20,867 nucleotides of DNA from NCBI GenBank assembly GCA_964436335.1, contig CAYTCD010000032.1, forward strand, positions 1 to 20,867, read 5' to 3'. Positions 13,539 through 20,867 of this stretch are shown in pieces. The notes under the pieces are model-generated. The model saw only the letters and a list, made by a program, of their open reading frames with translations, searched no databases and had not been told where the DNA came from. This DNA is from Pullibacteroides sp964436335. Lineage in GTDB: Bacteria; Bacteroidota; Bacteroidia; Bacteroidales; P3. Both the position numbers and the translations under genes were made by a program. Position 1 is the first letter of the stretch. Each line of letters begins with the position of its first letter.

Positions 13539-14525
13539 TCAGGCGTCTGTGCGGCTGATATGGGCCAGTAAAGATTCAAAAGCAGGAGAGGCGCGATGGA
13601 GGCTGCGGTAGGAATCGAAAGCCTTTTGGGCGTAGTGTTCCGCCTGCCGGCGGGCATATTCCACACCGCCTGCCTGCCGGATACAGTCAATAAGGCGGTC
13701 CAAGGTCTTGGTATCTTCTTCCTGTCGGTTGTGCTTTTGGGTGAGTTGGGTAAGGTCGGCAAAGAAGTCGGCCTGTCTGGAAGAGTCGCAGTGTTGCAGG
13801 TAATGGAGGGTCGGCAGTGTGAGTTTGCCCTCCTTGAGATCGTTTCCGTAGCCTTTTCCACTGTCGGCGTGGGCTTCTATATCCAATAGATCGTCTTTTA
13901 TCTGGAAAGCGATGCCGGCGTTGAGGCCTATTTGTCCGGCCACCTGAATCTCTTTTTGGTTCGCGCCGGCGGTATAGGCTCCGCAACGGCAGCAACAACT
14001 GAAAAGGGCGGCCGTTTTGCGTTCCACCACACGGTAATAGGTTTGATAGTCGGCTTGAGGTTTTCCGGCATATTCAAGTTGAATCAGTTCCCCTTCGCTC
14101 ATCTGCCGGATCACATCCGCCAAAAACAACAGCAATTGGTTGTCGCTTTCATCGTAGGCTTTCAGAAAGGCGTTCGACAGCAGATAGTCGCCTGCCAATA
14201 CAGCGGTTTTGTTGCCGAATACCGCCCGTACCGAGGCTTTCCCCCGTCTTAGGTCGGCCATATCCACCACATCGTCGTGCACAAGAGAGGCGGCGTGGAC
14301 AATTTCGATCAGTGAAGCAGCCAGATAGGCCTGTTCAGCCACGTTGGAACGGAACAACTTGTGGGTGAGCAACACCAATACAGGACGCAACTGTTTCCCT
14401 TTTGTCTGAAAGATATGCCGGTTGATGGAGTCGATCAAGGGAAAATCGCCCGAGAGGAGTTTTTGGAACTTCTCTTCAAACAAAGCGGATTCGGAGGATA
14501 TTTCCGATAAGAAATCGTAGCCCAT
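13539..14525 (-). CDS. polyprenyl diphosphate synthase (trans-type)
   Basis: A 328-residue all-helical prenyltransferase that extends allylic diphosphates with isopentenyl diphosphate. Both aspartate-rich motifs are intact: DDVVD at 84-88 with the following LRRG, and DDLLD at 211-215. GKQLRPVLVLL near the start is also conserved. Size and sequence resemble octaprenyl/solanesyl synthases such as IspB, which make menaquinone side chains, but product length cannot be read off. An odd cluster, CCCRC, lies between the motifs at residues 177-181. The ATG at 14525 is chosen because the promoter at 14546-14577 would start transcripts near 14540, leaving no room for the in-frame TTG there. It follows murF and can be transcribed alone. 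Confidence 0.92.
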   Translation of the reverse strand: MGYDFLSEISSESALFEEKFQKLLSGDFPLIDSINRHIFQTKGKQLRPVLVLLTHKLFRSNVAEQAYLAASLIEIVHAASLVHDDVVDMADLRRGKASVRAVFGNKTAVLAGDYLLSNAFLKAYDESDNQLLLFLADVIRQMSEGELIQLEYAGKPQADYQTYYRVVERKTAALFSCCCRCGAYTAGANQKEIQVAGQIGLNAGIAFQIKDDLLDIEAHADSGKGYGNDLKEGKLTLPTLHYLQHCDSSRQADFFADLTQLTQKHNRQEEDTKTLDRLIDCIRQAGGVEYARRQAEHYAQKAFDSYRSLHRASPAFESLLAHISRTDA

Positions 14526-14545
14526 CGTTAATTTTTTCAAGATGA

Positions 14546-14577
14546 CAAAGGTAATAATATACCTTCAGTTTACGCAA
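14546..14577 (-). promoter_or_regulatory. Bacteroidota-type promoter for the polyprenyl synthase
   Basis: On the minus strand, TTGC (14577-14574) and TACCTTTG (14553-14546) are 20 bases apart. The -7 box matches exactly. It lies in the gap between murF and the synthase and predicts a leader of about 15 bases. Confidence 0.75.
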
Positions 14578-14588
14578 GGCATGACGGT

Positions 14589-15917
14589 TTACCGTTTTGC
14601 TTGTTGGAGAAAGTCGATAACCTTTTCCAGATGGATGCCGTGAGAACCTTTCAGCAGAACGCTACGGTTCTCTAAAGGATGGGTCTCAAGATAGGCCAGG
14701 AGGTCTTCGGTTTTGGCAAATCGGCGGTATTCGGACGGATGTTCGGTTTTTCCGAAGCATCCGCCTATCAGATAGGCTTGCGGAATGTTATGTTGTTTGA
14801 GCAGTTCAATTACCTGTTGGTGTTCTTCTTGCGAAGCATCGCCCAGTTCAAGCATATCGCCCAAAATAACGGTCTTGGTTTGGGCAAGTTGCATCTTGCC
14901 GAAGTTGTTTATGGCCGCGGCCATGCTGGTGGGATTGGCATTGTAGGTGTCGGCGATAAGCAGGTTGTTGCCGATGCGGATGCTCTGCGAGCGCAGGTTG
15001 GTGGGGGTGTAGGCGGCGATTCCGGCAACGATTTCGTGGTCACTGAGTCCGAAGTAACGTCCCGCACAGGCCGCTCCCGCCACATTTTCCAGATTGTAGG
15101 CACCGATGAGCTGTGTGGAAATCTCAGACAGGGCAGGGCTGGAAACCGAACCGTGGAGACAGCATTCCAAACAGGGTTTTCCGTTTTCCAAGGGGGTCAT
15201 CTGTAGAAAAACATCGTTCTTTTCGCCGTAACAGAAGCGTTCCAATCCCTGGCTCAACTCCATGAGCAACGGATTGTCGGCACAAACAAAGGCTTTCCCT
15301 TTTACCTTGCGCAGAAAATCATAGAGAGCGGTTTTGGTATGCACAATGTTTTCAAAAGAACCGAAACCTTCCAAGTGTCCTTTTCCGATATTGGTAATCA
15401 AACCATAGGTGGGCAACGCAATTTTGCAGAGTTCGGCAATTTCGCCAGGATGGTTGGCACCCATTTCGATAATGGCCATTTCGGTGTCGGAAGGAATGGA
15501 AAGGATACTGAGCGGTACTCCGATATGGTTGTTGAGGTTGCCTTGTGTGGCGTAGGTTTTGAAACGGGTGGACAAAACCGAGCGCAGAAGTTCTTTGGTG
15601 GTGGTCTTGCCATTTGTGCCCGTAACGCCGATTACCGGAATCATCAGGCTTTCGCGGTACAATACGGCGATTTTTTGGAGCGTTTCCAAACAATTTTCAA
15701 CCAAGAAACATCTTTCACCTGCATATTGGGGATTGTCGATTACCGCACAGGCGCAACCTTTTTCTATCGCCTCACGGGCAAAAGCGTTGGCATCGTGGTT
15801 TTCGCCTTTCAAGGCAAAGAATATGGCCCCCGGCACTATCTTCCGAGTATCGGTGCAGATATGCCGGTGTTGTCTGAAAAGTTCAAAAATCTGCTGCGGG
15901 CTGTGTATGTTTTTCAT
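14589..15917 (-). CDS. murF: UDP-MurNAc-tripeptide--D-Ala-D-Ala ligase
   Basis: A 442-residue Mur ligase that adds D-alanyl-D-alanine to the UDP-MurNAc tripeptide using ATP, the last cytoplasmic step of peptidoglycan precursor assembly. Domain 1 carries SxxxD-like CTDTRKIVPGAIFFALKGE near residue 21. The ATP-binding loop GTNGKTTTK is at 100-108, with Lys104. The central domain shows EMGANHPGEI and ITNIGKGHLEGF. The C-terminal domain has the MurF hallmark TYNANPTSM, then ILGDMLELG and KGSHG. The ATG at 15917 is preferred; an in-frame TTG nine bases upstream is possible. The gene follows the nucleoside kinase by 32 bases with no terminator, so it likely shares that transcript. Confidence 0.95.
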   Translation of the reverse strand: MKNIHSPQQIFELFRQHRHICTDTRKIVPGAIFFALKGENHDANAFAREAIEKGCACAVIDNPQYAGERCFLVENCLETLQKIAVLYRESLMIPVIGVTGTNGKTTTKELLRSVLSTRFKTYATQGNLNNHIGVPLSILSIPSDTEMAIIEMGANHPGEIAELCKIALPTYGLITNIGKGHLEGFGSFENIVHTKTALYDFLRKVKGKAFVCADNPLLMELSQGLERFCYGEKNDVFLQMTPLENGKPCLECCLHGSVSSPALSEISTQLIGAYNLENVAGAACAGRYFGLSDHEIVAGIAAYTPTNLRSQSIRIGNNLLIADTYNANPTSMAAAINNFGKMQLAQTKTVILGDMLELGDASQEEHQQVIELLKQHNIPQAYLIGGCFGKTEHPSEYRRFAKTEDLLAYLETHPLENRSVLLKGSHGIHLEKVIDFLQQAKR

Positions 15918-15949
15918 GTTATCCAAGATTGGGTTCTATCCGACAAGAA

Positions 15950-17653
15950 TCAATAGACAAAACTACTTCCTCCCAAGAATTCGCGCAAGACGGAAGTGGG
16001 AGGTATTTCCTTTTCGTCTATGGAGACAAAGAAGGAGAGGAATTTGAGGAGCCGGAGCGCCTCACCGTAATGTTCAGAGGTTTCGGGAATCTCGCGCAGG
16101 AGCGGTTCGGCATATTTCTTGAGCACGCACAACTCAAACAGCAGTGCCGAGTTAAACATCACATTGGCATTTTCCTGATAGGGAAAGATGCTCCTGTTGG
16201 CCCCGCGTTTCACACTCGGCCAACGTTCAAGGGTCTGCAAGGCGGAGGATCCTCTGAAATTATAATCCCGGACCAATCGGCGGATAAGACGGTTGTCGGT
16301 GCTGCTTATCGGATTTTGGGCATCGATGCTGATATGGGTCAGGGCGGAGACAAAAATCTTGAACGTATAATTATCGTCAATCGTGGTCAGGTCGGGGTTC
16401 AGGCCGTGAATTCCTTCCACAATCAAAATGGTCTTGGGCGTTATCCGTACTTTTTTGCCTAAAAATTTGCGCTTGCCTTCTTTAAAATCGAAAGTGGGCA
16501 GTTTTATTTCTGTGTCTTTTTTCGCTTCCAGCATCTGTTGCAGCTGTTGATTAAAGAACACGCGGTCAATGGCTTCCAGGGCTTCGAAATCGTAATCGCC
16601 GTTCTCGTCCCTGGGGGTCTTTTCCCTGTCCACAAAATAGTCGTCCAACGAAATTTCGGCCGTCTGATAGCCCAACACCTGCAATTGTACCGAAAGCCGC
16701 TTGCAAAAAGTAGTCTTTCCCGAAGAGGATGGACCGCTGATGAGCACGATACGGCAATCAGGTCGTTTTACCACCATGTCGGCGATGCTGGCAATCTTCT
16801 TTTCCTGCAAGGCTTCCGATACTTGGATAAGTCTGCTTGGCCCTTCCTCCATCAACACCTTGTTGAGTCTGCCCACATAGGGAACCCCCATGATATCGAG
16901 CCACTCTTTCTGTTCCTGAAAGGTTTTGAAAAGCTTGCTGCCGCCATGCAGGGCCTCGTTAAGGAGATTTGAAAGAAAATCCTGAAGGTTTGCCCCCACG
17001 GTATCTTTGAGGTCGGGGCGGATGGCGATGATACCGTTGCCGAAATAGCGGTCTATGTGGAAATGGCGGATATAACCCGTGGAGGGCACGAGATAGCCGT
17101 AAAAATAGTTGGCTGCATTGTCTAAGGTATAAACCGAAGTGTAGAGTTCCCGCCGGGTCTGAAACAGCAGTACCTTTTCGTTGAGCCGGTGTTTCTTGAA
17201 TATCTCGATGGCTTCTTGGGTGGGCATCTGTGTTCGGGTAAAAGGCAGGTCGGCATCTATGATTTCCTGCATTCGCCGACGGATTTTTTCTACCATATCG
17301 AGCGAGATCTCTCCTTTCCAGCCGTTCAGTTCGCAATAACTGCCCCAAGGAAGAGAGTGTTCCACCTTGAGTGTGGTTTCGGGCCATAGGTCGCGTACGG
17401 CCTTGAAGAGGATAAACACCATAGAGCGCATATACATCGAATACCCCATCGTATCGTGGATGTCGATGAACTCGATGTTTTTGGGCTTATAGATTTCGTA
17501 CGAGAGTTCCCGCAGTTTGTGATTCACTCTCGCACCCAAGATATCATCTCTCAGCGCCACCTTTTGGTCGGCGGCGATCTGGGCAAGGGTTGTGCCCAAG
17601 GGATATTCCTTAAAGATGCCGGTGTTTTTACAGAAGATTCTTACCGATGACAT
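15950..17653 (-). CDS. TGS domain-containing nucleoside (uridine) kinase-like protein
   Basis: A 567-residue fusion. Residues of about 1-65 form a TGS-like domain and the following 200 residues resemble the N-terminal additional domain of threonyl-tRNA synthetase, with no synthetase core. From about residue 300 a P-loop kinase of the uridine kinase/phosphoribulokinase fold takes over: Walker A GPSSSGKT at 307-314 (Lys313), then EISLDDYFVDREKTP and LPTFDFKEGKR, then the Walker B-like strand TILIVEGIHGLNP. Proteins of this layout are annotated as nucleoside kinases in Bacteroidota and Thermotogales; the substrate and the job of the TGS part are not settled. The ATG overlaps the end of uvrA by 13 bases, indicating translational coupling. 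murF follows closely. Confidence 0.9.
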   Translation of the reverse strand: MSSVRIFCKNTGIFKEYPLGTTLAQIAADQKVALRDDILGARVNHKLRELSYEIYKPKNIEFIDIHDTMGYSMYMRSMVFILFKAVRDLWPETTLKVEHSLPWGSYCELNGWKGEISLDMVEKIRRRMQEIIDADLPFTRTQMPTQEAIEIFKKHRLNEKVLLFQTRRELYTSVYTLDNAANYFYGYLVPSTGYIRHFHIDRYFGNGIIAIRPDLKDTVGANLQDFLSNLLNEALHGGSKLFKTFQEQKEWLDIMGVPYVGRLNKVLMEEGPSRLIQVSEALQEKKIASIADMVVKRPDCRIVLISGPSSSGKTTFCKRLSVQLQVLGYQTAEISLDDYFVDREKTPRDENGDYDFEALEAIDRVFFNQQLQQMLEAKKDTEIKLPTFDFKEGKRKFLGKKVRITPKTILIVEGIHGLNPDLTTIDDNYTFKIFVSALTHISIDAQNPISSTDNRLIRRLVRDYNFRGSSALQTLERWPSVKRGANRSIFPYQENANVMFNSALLFELCVLKKYAEPLLREIPETSEHYGEALRLLKFLSFFVSIDEKEIPPTSVLREFLGGSSFVY

Positions 17654-20505
17654 GATTTTTTCTTTTTTAGGAGAGGGGCCAGATAGTGTCCCGTGTAACT
17701 TTTTTTGTTTTTTGCGATATCTTCGGGCGTACCTTCGGCCACGATTTCGCCACCCGCTTTTCCGCCTTCAGGTCCGAGGTCTATAACATAATCGGCGCAT
17801 TTGATTACATCCAGATTATGTTCGATTACCAACACCGTGTTGCCGGCATCCACCAGTTTCTGTAATACGAGAAGCAAAATGCGGATGTCTTCAAAATGCA
17901 GACCGGTAGTGGGTTCATCGAGTATATAGAGTGTGTTTCCGGTTTCTTTTTTTGAAAGTTCAGTAGCCAATTTAATGCGCTGCGCCTCTCCTCCGGAGAG
18001 GGTGGTGGAGGGTTGTCCCAATGTGATATACCCCAGCCCCACGTCGTTCAAAGTCTTGAGTTTGGAAACAATAAAGGGAATGTTTTCAAAAAACTCCACC
18101 GCTTGGGCGATGCTCATGTTCAGCACATCGTTGATGGATTTTCCTTTGTACCGGATTTCGAGCGTTTCCCGGTTGTAGCGTTTTCCGTTACATTCTTCGC
18201 AGGTAACGTACACATCGGGTAAAAAATTCATTTCGATGGTTTCGATACCGGCACCGCTGCATTTTTCACAACGACCGCCTTTTACATTGAATGAAAATCG
18301 CCCTGCCTTGTATCCTCTTATCTTGGAGTCGGGCAAGGAGGCGTAAAGCTGACGGATTTCATCGAAAACGCCCACGTATGTTACGGGATTGGAGCGGGGA
18401 GAACGTCCGATGGGCGCTTGATCCACTTCGATAACCTTATCGATATACGACAGTCCGTCCACTTTCCGGTAGGCGAGCGGTTCGGCATGGGAGCGGTAAA
18501 AATGGCGGCTTAGGACGGGTTGCAGGGTCTGTCCTATCAACGAAGATTTGCCGCTTCCTGAAACGCCTGTAACACAGATAAAGGTATTGAGCGGAATCTT
18601 GAGTTCCACGTTTTTCAGATTATGTCCGCAGGCACCTTTCAGACAAAGAAAATGTCCATTGCCCGCGCGCCTTTCCGATGGAATGGAAATTTCCCGTATG
18701 CCGTTCAGATAGTCGGTTGTGATGGATTTCTGTTTCAGAAATTCTTTGGGTTCGCCCTGTGCGATTACCTTGCCGCCTTCGGTGCCGGAACCGGGGCCCA
18801 TATCCACAATATAGTCCGCCGCCCGCATCATATCCTCGTCGTGTTCCACCACAATCACCGTATTGCCCATATCGCGCAGTTTCTTGAGCGAATCGATGAG
18901 CTTGTGGTTATCGCGTTGATGGAGGCCTATACTGGGTTCGTCCAATATATATAGAACCCCTACCAACTTGGAACCGATCTGCGTGGCAAGGCGGATACGT
19001 TGCGTTTCTCCACCGGAGAGATGTGTGGTTTCGCGAGACAGGGAAAGGTAGCCGATACCCACGTCAAGCAGAAAACGAAGTCGGTTCTTGATTTCCCGCA
19101 GTATTTCGTGTCCGATTTTCCGTTGGGTTTCCGAGAGCCTGGGTTCCACCTCCTCCGTCCATTGATAGAGTTCGTCCAGATTCAATTCCGCCAGTTCGGC
19201 GATATTCTTTCCATCGATACGGTAGTGCAGCGAAATTTTCTGAAGCCTGGCCCCGCCGCATTCGCCGCATGTCTGGGTAGACATGTATTGCAAGGCCCAT
19301 TTCTGTTCCCTCGGTGAACCCGTTTCCGAAAAACGTTGGAGGTAGGCGATAATGCCGTCGAAATCGATATCCAGCTTTCGTGTTACCCCCAGTGTCTTGT
19401 TCTTCATCTCCAGACAACGGTGTTCCCCGTACAGGATTGCATTCATTCCTTCCTGAGAAATATCTTGCAAGGGCGTGTTCAAATCAAAATGATACGCTTT
19501 GCCGATCATTTCGATTTGAGAAATAATCCAGTTCTCGCCCAAATAACTTTCCTTGCGATCGCTCCTTTCCGAAAAAAGGGGCGCGATACCTCCTTGCTTG
19601 ATGCTGCGTTTGGGATCCGGTATTATCTTGTCCATATCCGGAGAAACCTCCTTGCCCAAACCTTTGCATCGTGGACAGGCACCGTAGGGAGAATTGAACG
19701 AAAAGGTATTGGGCTCCGGTTCGGGATAGGAGATTCCGGAAACAGGACACATCAGCGTTTTGCTGTAATAGCGTGCCTCTTGGAGCGCCTCATCGTAGAT
19801 CATCACGCGCCCTTTTCCTTGTTTTATGGCGGCCTTGATGCCTTGAACCAAACGGGTGCGGCTCTTCTCGTTCACCGTCATCGTATCAATCACCAGTTCG
19901 ATATCGTGTGTCTTATAGCGGTCAAGGTACATGCCGAAACTCAGGTCTGTGATTTCTCCGTCGGCCCTGACCTTGAGATATCCTTGCTTGCGCACGTTTT
20001 CGAACAGTTCCCGATAGTGGCCTTTACGGCCGCTTACCAAGGGAGCCAGCACCAGAATACGCTTTCCTTCGTATTCCTTTAGAATCAGTTCCAGTATGCG
20101 CTCTTCGGTATATTTTACCATTTTATCCCCGCTTACGTAAGAATAGGCTTCTCCCACACGGGCAAAGAGCAAACGCAGGTAGTCGTAGATTTCCGTTACC
20201 GTACCCACGGTGGAACGCGGGTTTTTATTGGTGGTTTTTTGCTCGATGGCGATAACCGGGCTCAAACCGTCTATTTTATCTACATCGGGTCGTTCCAGTG
20301 TGCCGATGAATTGGCGGGCATAGGCGGAGAAAGTTTCCATATAGCGGCGTTGCCCCTCGGCATAGATGGTGTCGAAAGCGATAGAGGATTTGCCGCTTCC
20401 GCTCAATCCCGTAATAACAATCAGTTTCCGGAGCGGAAGATTGAGATCTATGTTCTGTAGGTTATGGGCACGTGCGCCATATACCGAAAGATGTCTGTTT
20501 TCCAT
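17641..20505 (-). CDS. uvrA: UvrABC excinuclease subunit A
   Basis: A 954-residue ABC-type ATPase that recognises DNA damage and loads UvrB in nucleotide excision repair. Walker A motifs are at 33-40 (GLSGSGKS) and 647-654 (GVSGSGKS). Each ATPase half has its signature LSGGE (followed by TQRIRLATQ and AQRIKLATE) and an ILDEP Walker B. The C-terminal zinc module is complete (Cys746, Cys749, Cys769, Cys772). The first module is not: Cys253 and Cys277/Cys280 are present, but the position expected to be the second Cys is Ser256. A CGEC pair is also seen at about residue 410. Length is normal. Its start lies three bases after the recG stop, and its end overlaps the kinase start. Bacteroidota may carry a second uvrA, which cannot be excluded. 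Confidence 0.96.
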   Translation of the reverse strand: MENRHLSVYGARAHNLQNIDLNLPLRKLIVITGLSGSGKSSIAFDTIYAEGQRRYMETFSAYARQFIGTLERPDVDKIDGLSPVIAIEQKTTNKNPRSTVGTVTEIYDYLRLLFARVGEAYSYVSGDKMVKYTEERILELILKEYEGKRILVLAPLVSGRKGHYRELFENVRKQGYLKVRADGEITDLSFGMYLDRYKTHDIELVIDTMTVNEKSRTRLVQGIKAAIKQGKGRVMIYDEALQEARYYSKTLMCPVSGISYPEPEPNTFSFNSPYGACPRCKGLGKEVSPDMDKIIPDPKRSIKQGGIAPLFSERSDRKESYLGENWIISQIEMIGKAYHFDLNTPLQDISQEGMNAILYGEHRCLEMKNKTLGVTRKLDIDFDGIIAYLQRFSETGSPREQKWALQYMSTQTCGECGGARLQKISLHYRIDGKNIAELAELNLDELYQWTEEVEPRLSETQRKIGHEILREIKNRLRFLLDVGIGYLSLSRETTHLSGGETQRIRLATQIGSKLVGVLYILDEPSIGLHQRDNHKLIDSLKKLRDMGNTVIVVEHDEDMMRAADYIVDMGPGSGTEGGKVIAQGEPKEFLKQKSITTDYLNGIREISIPSERRAGNGHFLCLKGACGHNLKNVELKIPLNTFICVTGVSGSGKSSLIGQTLQPVLSRHFYRSHAEPLAYRKVDGLSYIDKVIEVDQAPIGRSPRSNPVTYVGVFDEIRQLYASLPDSKIRGYKAGRFSFNVKGGRCEKCSGAGIETIEMNFLPDVYVTCEECNGKRYNRETLEIRYKGKSINDVLNMSIAQAVEFFENIPFIVSKLKTLNDVGLGYITLGQPSTTLSGGEAQRIKLATELSKKETGNTLYILDEPTTGLHFEDIRILLLVLQKLVDAGNTVLVIEHNLDVIKCADYVIDLGPEGGKAGGEIVAEGTPEDIAKNKKSYTGHYLAPLLKKKKSCHR

Positions 20506-20508
20506 GTG

Positions 20509-20867
20509 TCAACTGATTTTCGCCCAAAAGTTACCGATGCCGTTTTTCTGCATTTCTGTCGCCAGAAGCCGGTTTTTGGGCAGTTGCAGGTCGGGGTCCT
20601 CCTGTAGGATTTCCGTGGCGGTGTAGCGGGCGGCCCGCATAATGTTTTCGTCTTCCACTATGTCAGCGATTTTCAACGCCAACAGTCCGCTTTGCCGCGT
20701 TCCCTGCAAATCGCCGGGCCCCCGAAGCTTAAGGTCGGCTTCGGCAATCTTGAAGCCATCGTTGGTCGCCACCATCGTATCGATGCGTTCCTTGGCGTCA
20801 TTGCTCAGTTTATAAGAACTCATCAGGATACAATACGATTGTTCCGCGCCTCTTCCCACACGTCCCC
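20509..20867 (-). CDS. recG: ATP-dependent DNA helicase RecG, C-terminal end only
   Basis: The last 118 residues of RecG, a helicase that remodels stalled forks and branched recombination intermediates. The 5' part lies beyond the right edge of the window. The first visible residues, GRVGRGAEQSYCIL, are helicase motif VI. FKIAEADLKLRGPGDLQGTRQSG follows, the strongly conserved RecG segment near the end of the second helicase domain, and then a normal C-terminal tail ending FWAKIS. uvrA starts three bases after the stop, so recG, uvrA and the next gene appear to share one transcript. Confidence 0.95.
   Translation of the reverse strand, partial: GRVGRGAEQSYCILMSSYKLSNDAKERIDTMVATNDGFKIAEADLKLRGPGDLQGTRQSGLLALKIADIVEDENIMRAARYTATEILQEDPDLQLPKNRLLATEMQKNGIGNFWAKIS

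Noticed and set aside
13160..13861. A 233-residue minus-strand open frame covering both tRNA-Leu genes
   Set aside because: Its middle is a translation of the antisense of the two tRNAs, and its other part overlaps the polyprenyl synthase in another frame. This is a known type of spurious gene call.

Overview
The window looks like ordinary chromosomal DNA from a Bacteroidales-type bacterium (phylum Bacteroidota). The lineage call rests on three things. Several promoters match the Bacteroidota pattern, TTTG/TTGC about 19-20 bases upstream of TAnnTTTG. The family choices are typical of the phylum: PIN-PhoH ATPase, TGS-domain nucleoside kinase, lipoprotein thioredoxin of the TlpA/DUF4369 kind, and an RseC-like protein. 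Several genes also lack a strong Shine-Dalgarno sequence. The species cannot be named from this sequence. No transposase, phage gene, CRISPR array or rRNA was seen.

Plus-strand block, 1-6785: the 3' part of gyrA, an exported TPR protein, a hairpin repeat and terminator, a membrane-anchored S41 (CtpA-type) protease, a thioredoxin-fold lipoprotein, and a PIN-PhoH ATPase whose start overlaps the preceding stop by one base. A strong palindromic terminator at about 6812-6837 separates this block from the convergent minus-strand genes.

Minus-strand block, 6871-13154, read right to left: a membrane TPR protein with its own terminator; ribH and fmt four bases apart; hup (HU) with a clear promoter and terminator; rseC and fabG behind another clear promoter; then a 142-bp highly structured intergenic element and a 718-residue von Willebrand A-type membrane protein of unknown role.

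Two tandem tRNA-Leu genes (anticodons GAG and CAG) lie on the plus strand at 13252-13454 with their own promoter and terminator. They point divergently from the TPR gene and convergently to the polyprenyl synthase.

Minus-strand block, 13539-20867, in transcription order: recG (3' end only), uvrA, the TGS/P-loop nucleoside kinase, murF and a polyprenyl diphosphate synthase. recG-uvrA-kinase are packed with a 3-base gap and a 13-base overlap, which suggests one transcript. The polyprenyl synthase also has its own promoter. The block combines DNA repair (RecG, UvrA) with cell-wall and lipid-carrier synthesis (MurF, polyprenyl synthase).

No stretch longer than 300 bases lacks a gene. The longest non-protein stretch, 13155-13538, holds the two tRNAs. 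Most of the window is housekeeping. The least explained parts are the structured element at 9036-9177, the hairpin repeat at 2422-2460, and the 718-residue VWA protein.
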